Shown here: in pieces, positions 25,276-33,549 of the stretch
Layout of the letters: the number at the start of each line of letters is the position of its first letter
How positions within the stretch are numbered: position 1 is the stretch's first letter
From: Spirosoma endbachense
GTDB lineage: Bacteria > Bacteroidota > Bacteroidia > Cytophagales > Spirosomataceae
DNA length: 36,041 nt
Assembly: GCF_010233585.1 (NCBI RefSeq)
Contig: NZ_CP045997.1
Coordinates: forward strand, 10,188,463 to 10,224,503
Direction of reading: 5' to 3'
Made by a program: the position numbers and the translations under genes
Notes under the pieces: generated by a model
Seen by the model: only the letters and a program-made list of their open reading frames with translations
Databases searched by the model: none
Told to the model about the DNA's origin: nothing

Positions 25276-25745
25276 ATGAAAAGTTTTCTTTTAGGTTTAG
25301 CACTACTATCCATCTTGATAACTGCTTGTCAAAAACCAGCTCCAGACCTCACGCCAAAATATGAGGGTCAGTATCAGTTGCAATTTTCAAGTCATACTGA
25401 CTTTGATAACACGCCCGTGACAGCAACTAGCACTATTAAAGGCAGCTTACTTATTGTCAAGAATACAGATGGAACTTATACATTCACTGAGAAGAGGCCC
25501 AACAGCACGGAACGTTCTTATCAGGTTCATTTGGTGGGTACTAAATTTGAGGTGCCCACCCAGATCGAATCGTTCGAAGTTAGCGGGGTATCTTATAGTC
25601 CACAATTTAAAGGTACAGGTGAGTTCAAGACGAACAGTGTGACTATTAACCGGACATCTAGCTTTACGGCGGGTTCTGCAAGAGTCAACAGCAAATGGAC
25701 CAGTTATGGGTATCGTTAACCACTACCGACTTTTGCAACAGCCAC
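24921..25745 (+). mobile_element. 825-bp unit with perfect 19-bp inverted ends carrying a lipoprotein gene (candidate non-autonomous element)
   Basis: GTGGCTGTTGCAAAAGTCG at 24921-24939 is the exact reverse complement of 25727-25745. Directly outside each end is GTAT (24917-24920 and 25746-25749), possibly a 4-bp target duplication. No transposase lies inside; the only gene is the lipoprotein. The end sequence resembles the CTGTTGCAAA core of IS6-type ends, but the family is not established. A related site at 25026-25044 could instead pair with the left end to form a 124-bp MITE. Confidence 0.5.
25276..25719 (+). CDS. lipoprotein, unknown function (147 residues)
   Basis: The N-terminus MKSFLLGLALLSILITACQK is a lipoprotein signal with lipobox ITAC (Cys18). 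The mature part is strand-rich (YEGQYQLQFSSHTDFDNTPV; TSTIKGSLLIVKNTDGTYTF; TVTINRTSSF), compatible with a small beta-sandwich or lipocalin-like fold. It should be anchored in the outer or inner membrane facing the periplasm. It is followed 8 nt later by the right inverted end of the bracketed unit. Function unknown. Confidence 0.75.
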   Translation: MKSFLLGLALLSILITACQKPAPDLTPKYEGQYQLQFSSHTDFDNTPVTATSTIKGSLLIVKNTDGTYTFTEKRPNSTERSYQVHLVGTKFEVPTQIESFEVSGVSYSPQFKGTGEFKTNSVTINRTSSFTAGSARVNSKWTSYGYR

Positions 25746-26035
25746 GTATCTTATGTTAATGAACTATTCTTAGATCAACCACCTCATACAAGCCGTGAAA
25801 ACAGGCCGAATTGTACTTTGGGAAGGGCGGACGCCGTGCGGAAGAACAAAGCTTCACATTATGGTAAAGGAAGATTGGTAGATTAAGCCGCTCAGTTACC
25901 AGCAAAGTACCCCTAAAAACGGCCTACCAGTTACCTTAGCGTTTGGCTACGATGTATAATTAAAATACTAATATTTAGAAAATAAGTTCATATTTGTGCC
26001 AAGTACAGCTTGTTGTACGATAACTAACTTGGGTC

Positions 26036-26647
26036 ATGAGAAAGACCTTACTTCTTTGCCTTTTAGGGTATTCCTGGCTCTGCCAAGCACAGCATGAAAC
26101 GCCACTAAATAGAGCATTTGAAAGCCCGCTACCTTTTAGCCGCAATGCTTGGTTAGCGGGCTTTCAAGTAGGGTATTCCAAGGGCACTTATGGTAACGAG
26201 CAGTATTCAGCCACTCAAGCGTACGGAGGCTATTTTGTGGCCGATAAAGTAGCCCTTGGCTTGGCTGCTACCTGGGGCCGGGAACGCTTTGGAGCCGTTC
26301 AGGATGTCGCTATTTCAGCAGGTCCACTAGTCCGCTATCAGTTCACGCGCAGCCGGTTTTCTCCGTTTATAGTGGGCGCCTATCAGTTTGGCCAAGCTAC
26401 GGTTTCTGGCCTGAAGTCCAGGCCTACTACCCACAATGTATCTACTACGGCTGACAGCCAGGACCGACCGATCCAATCTCGGTATGTGGGCCTTGGTCTG
26501 AGTGTTAGGGTTGTTGGTGCCTGTCGGCTCGATCTACTCCTGACTTGGCAGGATAAAGCGGGTGCTGCCGAATTAGGCCAAACGGGGAGGTACAACCTCT
26601 TACAAGCGCAGATCGGGGTTAATTATTTAATGAATAGAAAGCGATAA
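26036..26647 (+). CDS. outer-membrane beta-barrel-like protein (203 residues)
   Basis: A signal peptide (residues 1-19, ending LCQAQ) is followed by alternating aromatic and hydrophobic strands with glycines: WLAGFQVGYSKGTYGNEQYS, GYFVADKVALGLAATWGRER, PLVRYQFTRSRFSPFIVGAY, RYVGLGLSVRVVGACRLDLL and LLQAQIGVNYLMNRKR. This is the pattern of small eight-stranded barrels such as the OmpA/PorT-like group. It probably sits in the outer membrane. No enzymatic motif is visible. The 316 bases before it are non-coding, apart from a GC-rich patch near 25829-25846. Confidence 0.78.
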   Translation: MRKTLLLCLLGYSWLCQAQHETPLNRAFESPLPFSRNAWLAGFQVGYSKGTYGNEQYSATQAYGGYFVADKVALGLAATWGRERFGAVQDVAISAGPLVRYQFTRSRFSPFIVGAYQFGQATVSGLKSRPTTHNVSTTADSQDRPIQSRYVGLGLSVRVVGACRLDLLLTWQDKAGAAELGQTGRYNLLQAQIGVNYLMNRKR

Positions 26648-26732
26648 CGGTATCTTTATTCAATGACCTACGCGGTAATATTCTGCCGTTAACTTGACAT
26701 CAAAGCACTTATACACCAATGAGAGCAAGGCC

Positions 26733-26951
26733 ATGAGTAAAGATCAATACAATTTTAGAGCTAGATGGATTTTGGCCACGACGATTGTACTAACGTTCAT
26801 TCTAGCTCTCAACTGGAAGGCCATTAATGCCTTTGTCGCTCAGGTAGCACCAAGCGCATTAGGGTATTATTGGATAAGCTATGTTGTACTAATCAGTTTA
26901 TGGGCAGTCGGATTTTACTTTGCTATAAAGGGTCTGCTAGCTAAGCAGTAA
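26733..26951 (+). CDS. small two-span membrane protein (72 residues)
   Basis: The start is ATG 26733 (MSKDQYNFRARW), preceded by AGCAAGG at ribosome-binding distance; a longer frame would need a TTG start. Two membrane segments are at about 12-30 (ILATTIVLTFILALNW) and 46-66 (ISYVVLISLWAVGFYFAI). The motif GCACTTATACACC lies just upstream (26705-26717). Function unknown; by position it belongs to the small-gene island. Confidence 0.65.
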   Translation: MSKDQYNFRARWILATTIVLTFILALNWKAINAFVAQVAPSALGYYWISYVVLISLWAVGFYFAIKGLLAKQ

Positions 26952-27034
26952 AACCCGTAAATTGAACAGAATTAAATTTTACAGTTATAAGACTTCGTTA
27001 GCAATTCTGTTTTCTGTCCATTTACATAATCCTA

Positions 27035-27129
27035 GTGGCTGTTGCAAAAGTAACTCATTGAGGGATAGATAAGTTGTTAGCGTATGCTAGGCTATCAAGA
27101 CCTCAATGAGTTACTTTTGCAACAGCGAC
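27035..27129. repeat. MITE-like 95-bp inverted repeat element
   Basis: Arms at 27038-27063 and 27101-27126 are exact reverse complements over 26 bp (GCTGTTGCAAAAGTAACTCA..., loop 37 nt). The pairing extends to 28 of 29 bases with the flanks. Its ends carry the same GTGGCTGTTGCAAAAGT core as the ends at 24921, 25727, 27490 and 30016. Confidence 0.7.
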
Positions 27130-27155
27130 CTTAAGCGTTTCGTTGATAGTCTAAA

Positions 27156-27479
27156 ATGAGCTATTTTATTCGTCAAGTCCTTGCCAGCATAGTAAGTAAT
27201 CTAATCACCGGCAATTATGGTGCTATCATTGAGGCAAGTGCAGTAAAAAGATGCTCTGCCGAAGACATTAGCCATGAGCTTTCAACTTATCCCGGCGTCA
27301 TGACAGACCCGCCAGAATCTGCTTATGAGGACCTGCTTGTTATTGATATTGACGATTCAACTGAACAACTCGTCCATTTTGACTTATGGTTTGACGGCAA
27401 TAAAGCAGATTTGCAACTACTTGTGTTGGTAAACGAAACCTTAGGTAACTATTCTTTTTGGGATATCCTTGTCCCCTAA
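27156..27479 (+). CDS. DUF7668-like small protein (probable immunity-type)
   Basis: The 107-residue protein lacks a signal peptide. It begins MSYFIRQVLASIVSNLITGN and contains RCSAEDISHELSTYPGVMTD with PP, then VHFDLWFDGNKADLQLLVLV and a C-terminal FWDILVP. The LWf..G.aDLqL.v and closing ..dI.v segments fit the small domain called DUF7668, found near contact-dependent and polymorphic toxin genes. A role as an immunity protein is an inference from that family setting. It starts 26 nt after a MITE-like element and ends 10 nt before the next CTTTTGCAACAGCCAC site. Confidence 0.6.
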   Translation: MSYFIRQVLASIVSNLITGNYGAIIEASAVKRCSAEDISHELSTYPGVMTDPPESAYEDLLVIDIDDSTEQLVHFDLWFDGNKADLQLLVLVNETLGNYSFWDILVP

Positions 27480-27489
27480 CCTGATGGGC

Positions 27490-27519
27490 CTTTTGCAACA
27501 GCCACCGCACTTATACACC
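27490..27519 (+). repeat. gene-junction motif pair
   Basis: CTTTTGCAACAGCCAC (27490-27505) is followed almost directly by GCACTTATACACC (27507-27519). The first motif is the end sequence of the inverted-repeat units in this island; the second recurs before several gene starts (25189, 26705, 28293, and on the minus strand 32584 and 34726). Confidence 0.6.
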
Positions 27520-27526
27520 ACCAGAA

Positions 27527-28222
27527 ATGATATTTCTCATTAGCCTATTCTTCGCGTTAACTAAACCTCTATCGGTTAGTGATACAGAACAGATTAAGCG
27601 CCAAACTAACTCATCTTGCGTAACTGAATTAGAAGATAGTTTAGCGATCCAATATATTGATCTTCAAGCAAATCCATTACTTTATTCAGAAGTAAAAAAA
27701 TACATCAAGGAACAGCAGGATAGCAGTCAGTTATTTAAAAATGGATTTGGTTATATAACAATAGGAGGAATTAAATTGGTACGTAACGGTAAACCTATTG
27801 AAGTTAGTACCTTAAAGGAACATGAAAAAGATATTGAAGTTGAATTTTTAATTGGGCTTAGTAGCTTTTATCCAACCCAGAGCATGGGCAAGCCATTATA
27901 TTACTCATTTGTGGAAAGTAGGCTAGTCCTTATCTACGATCAAAGTGTGAAATGGATACATCAAAATTCTTATTCAAAAGCAAGCGTAAGTAAACTTAAG
28001 GATTTAGTCAAACAGACGCTTATGCCAGTTTTTGACCCTGACTTCGAGTTTAAAGGTTTTAATGGAGAAACTGTGATCCTTACTCCAGAACGAAGGGAGC
28101 AAATGAGCCAAGAGCAGATCTTAGAAATGGCTGCGGCAACTTTGTCAAAGCTTAAAATCGTTGTTGAGTATTTTGATGGAAGCATTTCCTATCGATATGT
28201 TAAGCTAGGAAAAGTACGCTGA
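27527..28222 (+). CDS. hypothetical secreted protein (231 residues)
   Basis: A short hydrophobic N-terminus (MIFLISLFFALTKPLSVSDT) may be a signal peptide or anchor. The rest is soluble: IQYIDLQANPLLYSEVKKYI, FGYITIGGIKLVRNGKPIEV, EVEFLIGLSSFYPTQSMGKP and the C-terminal ILEMAAATLSKLKIVVEYFD. No family was recognised. The motif pair at 27490-27519 ends 7 nt before the ATG. It could be an immunity or effector-associated protein by location only. Confidence 0.6.
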   Translation: MIFLISLFFALTKPLSVSDTEQIKRQTNSSCVTELEDSLAIQYIDLQANPLLYSEVKKYIKEQQDSSQLFKNGFGYITIGGIKLVRNGKPIEVSTLKEHEKDIEVEFLIGLSSFYPTQSMGKPLYYSFVESRLVLIYDQSVKWIHQNSYSKASVSKLKDLVKQTLMPVFDPDFEFKGFNGETVILTPERREQMSQEQILEMAAATLSKLKIVVEYFDGSISYRYVKLGKVR

Positions 28223-28344
28223 ATGGTACTATCTGTATAAGTTGAAATACATTTATTAACCTTCTGATTAGATTATTCCCTTTACATATTGCCACTTATA
28301 CAACTTTAGCCAAACAGATATTTTAGGCTACCACTTACAAAATA

Positions 28345-29331
28345 ATGATGAAAACGATGCTGTTTCAACGCCCCAGCACCCACCGACTCAAACGAATCAA
28401 TCAGTTCCTACTGGTTACAGCCTTGGGCTTTTTCAGTCTGCTCTTAACTAGTTGCGATCCCCGGTCTCCTGGCATTAATCCCACCGAGCCTGTACCGCTT
28501 AACCTGAAGGTTAGCCCTCAACCTGACTCCCTACTGACGCTGCCTACTGGACTGGACTTCGCGGTCATCTCCAAAGTGGGGCAAGGCCCAACCGGTTCAC
28601 TGATTCGCTGGAGCTCGCTGGGATCACCCAGTAATAACTTTACCGCTTATACCTATGACCAACAAGGCCGCCTGGTAGGCAGCTGTGAACAGACTAGTTT
28701 TGGCTATGATCTACTCCAGCTGGCCCACTACCAGGGGAGCTACCGGACGTATGTATATACCGGATTTGACTATAGCCGGGGAACCGTGAGTCCCCGACGG
28801 GTCGATGGTATTGGCTGGGTCAGCAAGTATGAATACGACGATCAGAATCGGCTGGGACAAGTCTTAATTTATGAGCATGTAGGGGACCGCTTTAAGCTGA
28901 ATCATATCATTCAATATGAATATACCGCAGCTGGCCACTTACAGCTCACCCGTGATGCGACGGGTCTGGCCTTCAAATCCATTGGCCTTTTCCCCGTAGT
29001 GGTCAGCTACTGGCAAGATGGCGATATTATCCAGACAGAGCAGTATCTGCCCAATCAAACGCCCGTCAAGTCTACCCAGCAGACGTTTTATAATCAGGTG
29101 AGTAATCCGCGGGCTCGCTTGCAGTTATGGCCTCAACCTATTCTCACTGCCCATTATCCCATCGGTTGGGGGGTTAGCAGCCCAGACTACGAAAGCTTCC
29201 AATACCGCTATGGCTACGATGCTCAAGGGCGCTTATCGAGTGTGCAACAACGCAGTCTGAATGGTTACGCTGGTGATACTACGCGCTGGACCGAGTGGAC
29301 CTATCAGGAGGAGTTTACTTATGCTCCCTAG
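28345..29331 (+). CDS. lipoprotein with three YD/RHS-like motifs (328 residues)
   Basis: A lipoprotein signal (LLVTALGFFSLLLTSCDPRS; lipobox LTSC, Cys37) is preceded by about 20 residues rich in K and R. The mature part contains three YD-repeat-like units: YTYDQQGRLVGSC, YEYDDQNRLGQVLIYEH and YGYDAQGRLSSVQQ. YD repeats build the shells of RHS toxins; here they are few and widely spaced, as in many Bacteroidota surface lipoproteins. An alternative start is M5. The gene carries CCACTTATACAAC about 40 nt upstream. Probably surface-exposed or periplasmic; its function is unknown. Confidence 0.75.
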   Translation: MMKTMLFQRPSTHRLKRINQFLLVTALGFFSLLLTSCDPRSPGINPTEPVPLNLKVSPQPDSLLTLPTGLDFAVISKVGQGPTGSLIRWSSLGSPSNNFTAYTYDQQGRLVGSCEQTSFGYDLLQLAHYQGSYRTYVYTGFDYSRGTVSPRRVDGIGWVSKYEYDDQNRLGQVLIYEHVGDRFKLNHIIQYEYTAAGHLQLTRDATGLAFKSIGLFPVVVSYWQDGDIIQTEQYLPNQTPVKSTQQTFYNQVSNPRARLQLWPQPILTAHYPIGWGVSSPDYESFQYRYGYDAQGRLSSVQQRSLNGYAGDTTRWTEWTYQEEFTYAP

Positions 29332-29573
29332 GCCATGCTTTGGGGGACGGATGGACTAGTTTGCTTTATTTCCCCTGGGTTGCAACGAAGAAGATAGATA
29401 GTACTTTCCAAAGCACGGTCAAAGAACGCTAGCTGAAAGGCTTCTTACTTTATTCCATTAACAGAACGAGAGCGGCTGATGAAAAATGCAATCCCAATCT
29501 TTAGGATTACCATTCAGCAGCTACAGTGATTATACAACAGGACATACGCTAGAAATAGCTCTAAGAAGATCAT

Positions 29574-29987
29574 ATGACGAGAAGGTACTCTAGGCATCTC
29601 GCATTGCACCTGCTCATGGGGTTAAGTATAGTCGGCGGTTGTACCCCTCCCTATAAACCCGATTATGATTCGGGCTTTGGCCAATTAATCTATGTCAATA
29701 AGTGCAATCAGCAACTCGTATATTTGGTGGATCTAGCTGGATTCCACACCTATCAAAGTGGGCTAACCTATAGCGATACATTAACCCTCCATGGCACCAA
29801 GTACACGCATGTTATCCGACTGGATAGCAGTCAGGCCACATTCTTGTCCAAGCGAAGCGCATTGGACAAAGTAAGTATTGATTTTCGACCCTTGGCTCGT
29901 CAAGCGCTTCCTAGCTGTGCCGTTGTTCCAAGGGCGAGTATTCAAACCGTACAGGTGCTTTCGATTGGAAATACGGATTACCAATGA
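29574..29987 (+). CDS. small lipoprotein (137 residues), unknown function
   Basis: The signal sequence MTRRYSRHLALHLLMGLSIV ends in lipobox VGGC (Cys23). The mature domain reads GFGQLIYVNKCNQQLVYLVD and LTLHGTKYTHVIRLDSSQAT, strand-rich with two cysteines at KCNQ and SCAV that could form a disulfide. Family unknown. A copy of the CGACTTTTGCAACAcCCAC motif follows 28 nt after the stop. Confidence 0.65.
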   Translation: MTRRYSRHLALHLLMGLSIVGGCTPPYKPDYDSGFGQLIYVNKCNQQLVYLVDLAGFHTYQSGLTYSDTLTLHGTKYTHVIRLDSSQATFLSKRSALDKVSIDFRPLARQALPSCAVVPRASIQTVQVLSIGNTDYQ

Positions 29988-30015
29988 GCTACTTTATACT
30001 TTACCTATTGGCAGC

Positions 30016-30034
30016 CGACTTTTGCAACACCCAC
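30016..30034 (+). repeat. end-type motif, one mismatch copy
   Basis: CGACTTTTGCAACACCCAC differs by one base from the inverted-repeat end at 25727-25745. It is followed 3 nt later by the left inverted repeat of the unit 30037-30789. Confidence 0.65.
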
Positions 30035-30036
30035 GT

Positions 30037-30789
30037 GAGTTATAAAACTACCCTACAGAAAGTTCAATATTTGGCCCTTAGACAATCGGAATAGTCAGTA
30101 TATTTTAGTTCGATCTAGTCAGGCAAGCGAGCATAGTGATAAAAGTTGGGCCCTATCACTTCAAATAGTTTATACTGTGAGCGATTTACCATATCATCTT
30201 CCACATACAGTATGCCTTCTTCGCTGTACCGCCAGGAGGTTGGCTTCCAACGGTAGGCTATTACTTTATACGTAATTTCTATGGACTCTATGTTAGTTGT
30301 CTTCATCGCCCCTGTGATTTGATAGACCGTTGTACTATCCAGGTGCTGAGGGGCCAACAACGAGTCCAGGGATGAAAACTTATGTATACTTGCTAGCTCA
30401 TACAATTGGTCGATACCTTGTACTCGTACTTGGCCCCTACCGAACGTTCGCTTAGCCAAGTTAATGGCTAGCTTATCAATGACGATATACTCGTTGCGGG
30501 GTAGAACCACAATATCCCTCGTATTATCGAGCTGATGGACGAGCTGGTGGAGATGTTGGAACGGTTGGCTATTAACGAGCTCTCGGCTATCAATCTCTGG
30601 TCCGTCGGTTGATTGAAGGAAGAAGAAAAAGAGAAAGGGTATACTAATCAAGCAGAGCAGAGCAATGCCCACTGCTTTTAGAGCGACAACTACTGTTTTC
30701 AAAAGGGTATGGTTAAGATAAAGTGCAAAATGACGATAACCTTTGCATTCATCGCATTTTGTACTTATTGAAGGGCAGTTTTATAACTC
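30037..30789 (-). mobile_element. 753-bp unit with 33-bp imperfect inverted ends around one gene
   Basis: The left end at 30037-30069 begins GAGTTATAAAACTACCCTAC. The right end at 30757-30789, in reverse complement, begins GAGTTATAAAACTGCCCTTC. The two 33-base ends match at 27 positions. The only gene inside is the hypothetical protein at 30115-30702. No target duplication is obvious, so this may be a gene-bearing repeat unit or the remnant of one. Confidence 0.45.
30115..30702 (-). CDS. hypothetical membrane-anchored protein (195 residues)
   Basis: The N-terminus has one membrane span (AVGIALLCLISIPFLFFFFL, about 10-29). The remainder, probably periplasmic, reads LVHQLDNTRDIVVLPRNEYI, VRVQGIDQLYELASIHKFSS and NIESIEITYKVIAYRWKPTS, ending KLFEVIGPNFYHYARLPD. 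No family was recognised. The gene lies entirely inside the 33-bp inverted-repeat unit. Confidence 0.65.
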   Translation of the reverse strand: MKTVVVALKAVGIALLCLISIPFLFFFFLQSTDGPEIDSRELVNSQPFQHLHQLVHQLDNTRDIVVLPRNEYIVIDKLAINLAKRTFGRGQVRVQGIDQLYELASIHKFSSLDSLLAPQHLDSTTVYQITGAMKTTNIESIEITYKVIAYRWKPTSWRYSEEGILYVEDDMVNRSQYKLFEVIGPNFYHYARLPD

Positions 30790-30861
30790 CGATTATGTAA
30801 TGAGATTATACTCAGATCGAGTCGTTTGGTCTACGACAAGGTACATTAACTAAATCCTACT

Positions 30862-31200
30862 TCACTGGCTGGTGTTCATTGGAATGTCTTTGGGATTTAG
30901 ATAAGGGAGTCGATATTTGGGCTTAGTAACCATATCACCCCATTCCCAAAACATAATCGGGTTGATCCGATATAATCGGTATAATACCGTGTCATTAGGA
31001 TGCTCTTGTTTATAGGACATAAATCTTCGTTCGATTCCATCATAATTGCGAGCCATTAATGGAATTTCATCATCCCTAAATCCTCCTGAGGCCGTCGCGT
31101 AGTCCAGTGTAGTACAGAAAGGCTCAATGAAGGTTTGAAAGAGAAATTTGAGGGGCTGCATATTAGATAAAACGATGAAGACAAGTACTATCAACTGAGG
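30862..31200 (-). pseudogene. hypothetical membrane protein cut at its 5' end by the IS256 element
   Basis: The remaining frame reads PQLIVLVFIVLSNMQPLKFL, FQTFIEPFCTTLDYATASGG and ends YLNPKDIPMNTSQ. The first credible internal start is only a TTG at 31194. Across the IS (31201-32517), bases 32518-32535 read GTG AAG CGT TGG TTG AGA in frame with it. This restores VKRWLRPQLIVLVFIVLSNM, a normal signal-anchor N-terminus, with AAAGGAAG just upstream. The reconstruction assumes no target duplication. The truncated frame might still be translated from the TTG. Confidence 0.6.
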
Positions 31201-32517
31201 GAGTGCTCGCTGAACTGTGTCAGCAGGGTTTATTCGAAGCGATGTGATTTAATCCGCTCCTCAAAGATAATGCTGAACTGATTAATGATCTCTTTCCAGT
31301 TGTAAGTCGTCGTTTCCCACTTGATCTGCAAATTCTGGATAACCAGATAAACCAACTTTTGTAAAGCGACATCCGACGAAAAAGCCCCTTTCGTTTTGGT
31401 CACTTTGCGCAGCTGCCGATGATAGCCTTCGACTGTATTGGTCGTATACATTGCCTTGCGAATCGCAGGTGGATAGTCGAAAAAAGGAGACAGTAGTTCC
31501 CATTTCTCTAACCACGGCTGGACCGCTTTAGGATAGGCTGAGCCCCATTTTTCTTGCACTACTAACAAATTTTCTAAGCCTTGCTCGCGGTTAGAAGCCT
31601 GATAAACCGTCTTTAGATCGTTAGCCAAGTCTTTTAGGTACTTGTCGGGCACGAACCGGAAACTGTTACGGAGTTGGTGCACAATACAAAGCTGCACGGT
31701 AGTGGTGGGGAAAACACTGGCAATGGCTGTATCAAAACCTTTCAAGCCATCCACACAGCTAATCAGCAAGTCTTCTACTCCCCGTTGTTTCAGATCGGTG
31801 AGTACGGTCAACCAGAATTTAGCCGATTCACTCTCAGCCGTGTAAATGCCGAGTACTTGCTTTTTGCCTGCCAAACTCAGCCCGATCACGCTATAAAGCA
31901 CACGCGTGACCACTTTGCCATCATGGCGCACTTTGTAATAGATGCCGTCGAGCCACACCAAGGTGTATAGGCTTTCCAATGGTCGATTTTGCCATTCCCG
32001 CATAGCCGGAATGACTTTGTCCGTAATGGCTGTTAATTCGCTGTCAGACAGTGAATAGCCGTACATCTCCAACAGGTGTTTGCTGATGTCAGCGTAGCTG
32101 TTTCCTACACCGTAGAGCGATAAAACCTTCTGTTCGAGTTGGGGCGTGAGGATGACCTGTCGTTTGGGTACGATCTGGGGTTGGTAGCTACCGGTGCGAT
32201 CCCGCGGAGTCTGTAACTCTAAAGGACCAGCGCTACTTTTAACCTGCTTGGTAGTTTTGCCGTTTCGGCGGTTCTGCTCAGGAAGTCGGGTTTGCGCCAA
32301 ATGGCCATCCATTTCTCCTTCCAAAGCGGACTCTAAAAAGTGTTTAAGCAAAGGAGCGAATAAGCCGTTTTCGCCCGTCAGGGGTTTGCCTTCGTAAAGG
32401 CCTTTGATAGCCGCTTGTTTGAAGGCTTCAAAGTCGAACTCGTTCTCGTTAGTCATGATGGTGAAAGTTAGAGGTTTTAACCCTTTATTCACCTGTGACA
32501 CAGTTTAGCGAGCAGTC
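31201..32517 (-). mobile_element. IS256-family insertion sequence
   Basis: Terminal inverted repeats at 31201-31222 and 32496-32517 share TGCTCGCTgAACTGTGTCA (left) versus TGCTCGCTaAACTGTGTCA (right). One full-length transposase lies between them. An 8-9 bp target duplication, expected for the family, is not seen in the flanks (left AACTGAGG, right TCTCAACC). Confidence 0.85.
31230..32456 (-). CDS. IS256-family transposase
   Basis: The start is taken as ATG 32456 (MTNENEFDFEAFKQAAIKGL); the longer frame starts inside the right terminal repeat, so it is unlikely. The 408-residue protein has the N-terminal MDGHLAQTR and KSSAGPLELQTPRDR segments of the family. The catalytic triad lies in VWLDGIYYKVR (Asp), ISCVDGLKGFDTAI (Asp) and TTNTVEGYHRQLRKVTKTKG (Glu). 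All are present and the frame is unbroken, so the element is probably active. Confidence 0.92.
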   Translation of the reverse strand: MTNENEFDFEAFKQAAIKGLYEGKPLTGENGLFAPLLKHFLESALEGEMDGHLAQTRLPEQNRRNGKTTKQVKSSAGPLELQTPRDRTGSYQPQIVPKRQVILTPQLEQKVLSLYGVGNSYADISKHLLEMYGYSLSDSELTAITDKVIPAMREWQNRPLESLYTLVWLDGIYYKVRHDGKVVTRVLYSVIGLSLAGKKQVLGIYTAESESAKFWLTVLTDLKQRGVEDLLISCVDGLKGFDTAIASVFPTTTVQLCIVHQLRNSFRFVPDKYLKDLANDLKTVYQASNREQGLENLLVVQEKWGSAYPKAVQPWLEKWELLSPFFDYPPAIRKAMYTTNTVEGYHRQLRKVTKTKGAFSSDVALQKLVYLVIQNLQIKWETTTYNWKEIINQFSIIFEERIKSHRFE

Positions 32518-32597
32518 TCTCAACCAACGCTTCACGTTCTTCCTTTCCCAACTAATACTGCACATATAGAGTATCACTTTAGTGTTGTATAAGTGGC
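32518..32597 (-). promoter_or_regulatory. displaced 5' end and upstream region of the IS256-cut gene
   Basis: On the minus strand this contains GCCACTTATACAAC (32584-32597), then AAAGGAAG (ribosome-binding-like, about 32540-32547), then GTG at 32533-32535 followed by five codons up to the IS end. The spacing from the CACTTATACAAC motif to the GTG (about 50 nt) resembles that at 28293-28345. Confidence 0.5.
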
Positions 32598-32647
32598 ATT
32601 ATAAGCATAAGTAGATGGTGCTCCCCAACTGTTGGACAGTTAGTGGG

Positions 32648-33549
32648 TCAATTTAAGATGGTACCAGCTGACTGCGAAATTGTATTTTTCTTCCCCTTTG
32701 TACCCTCAATATACCATTGGGCTGGCGTATGGTAATCCAGCGACTGGTGTTTGCGGCCATAGTTATAAAAATGAAAGTACTTGGCTAAACCGCGCTCTAA
32801 AGCTAAACCATCTGGGTAAGCCTGCAAATAGATATGCTCGTATTTCACTGTTCGCCATAGTCGCTCAATAAAAATATTGTCTATGGCCCGGCCTTTTCCA
32901 TCCATACTGATTTGGATTTCAGCCGCTTTTAGGGGCCCTAAAAAACGAGGACTGGTGAACTGGCCCCCTTGGTCGGTATTGAAAATCCGAGGCTTACCCC
33001 ATTGCTTAAGTGCATCCTGTAAAGCATCAATGCAAAAATCAACTAGCAAGGTGTTCGATAAGCGCCAACTTAGCACAAAACGGGTATACCAGTCGATGAC
33101 CGCACACAGATAAAGAAATCCGTTGGCCATCGGAATGTACGTTATATCCGTTGACCAAACATGGTTAGGCTCTTCAATGGTTACACCGCCTAACAGATAG
33201 GGGTAAATTTGATGTCCCTCAGCAGGTTTTGACAAATTCGGTTTGCAATAGATCGCTTCCAGGCTCATCAACCGCATTAGCCGCCGTACACGTTTGAGAT
33301 TTACAGGGGTTTGTGTTGTGGTTAGCTCTTGCTGCATTCGGCGCACACCCAACTCAGGTCGTTCGGTAAAGAGTTTGTCGATCTGTGCCATTAATGCCAG
33401 GTTTGCTGCTGATTCACCCACTGGCTGATAGTAATAGCTGGCGCGGGTAATGCCCAGTAGCTCACACTGTTGATTAATACTTAACTGATTATGAGCAGGC
33501 TCAATCAGGCAACGCCGGTCGCTGACTAGATCGTCCGTAATTTTTTTTT
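32648..33549 (-). CDS. IS3-family transposase OrfB (DDE integrase), made by -1 frameshift
   Basis: The frame follows the slippery A9 (T9 at 33541-33549 on the + strand) and reads KKKITDDLVSDRRCLIEPAH, then SINQQCELLGITRASYYYQP. The catalytic residues are in VWSTDITYIP (Asp), FNTDQGGQF (Asp) and FIERLWRTVKYEH (Glu). The C-terminal FYNYGRKHQSLDYHTPAQWY is typical. The frame is unbroken to 32648, so the element should be functional. The upstream extension of this frame to 33832 is only an open stretch antisense-phase to orfA. Confidence 0.92.

Noticed and set aside
24921..30034. Integron with attC sites
   Set aside because: The recurring motifs do not contain the paired GTTRRRY/RYYYAAC core sites, genes are on both strands, and no tyrosine integron integrase is present.
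31192..32525. 8-9 bp target duplication of the IS256 element
   Set aside because: Flanks AACTGAGG and TCTCAACC are not direct repeats, and shifting the ends by a few bases does not produce one.
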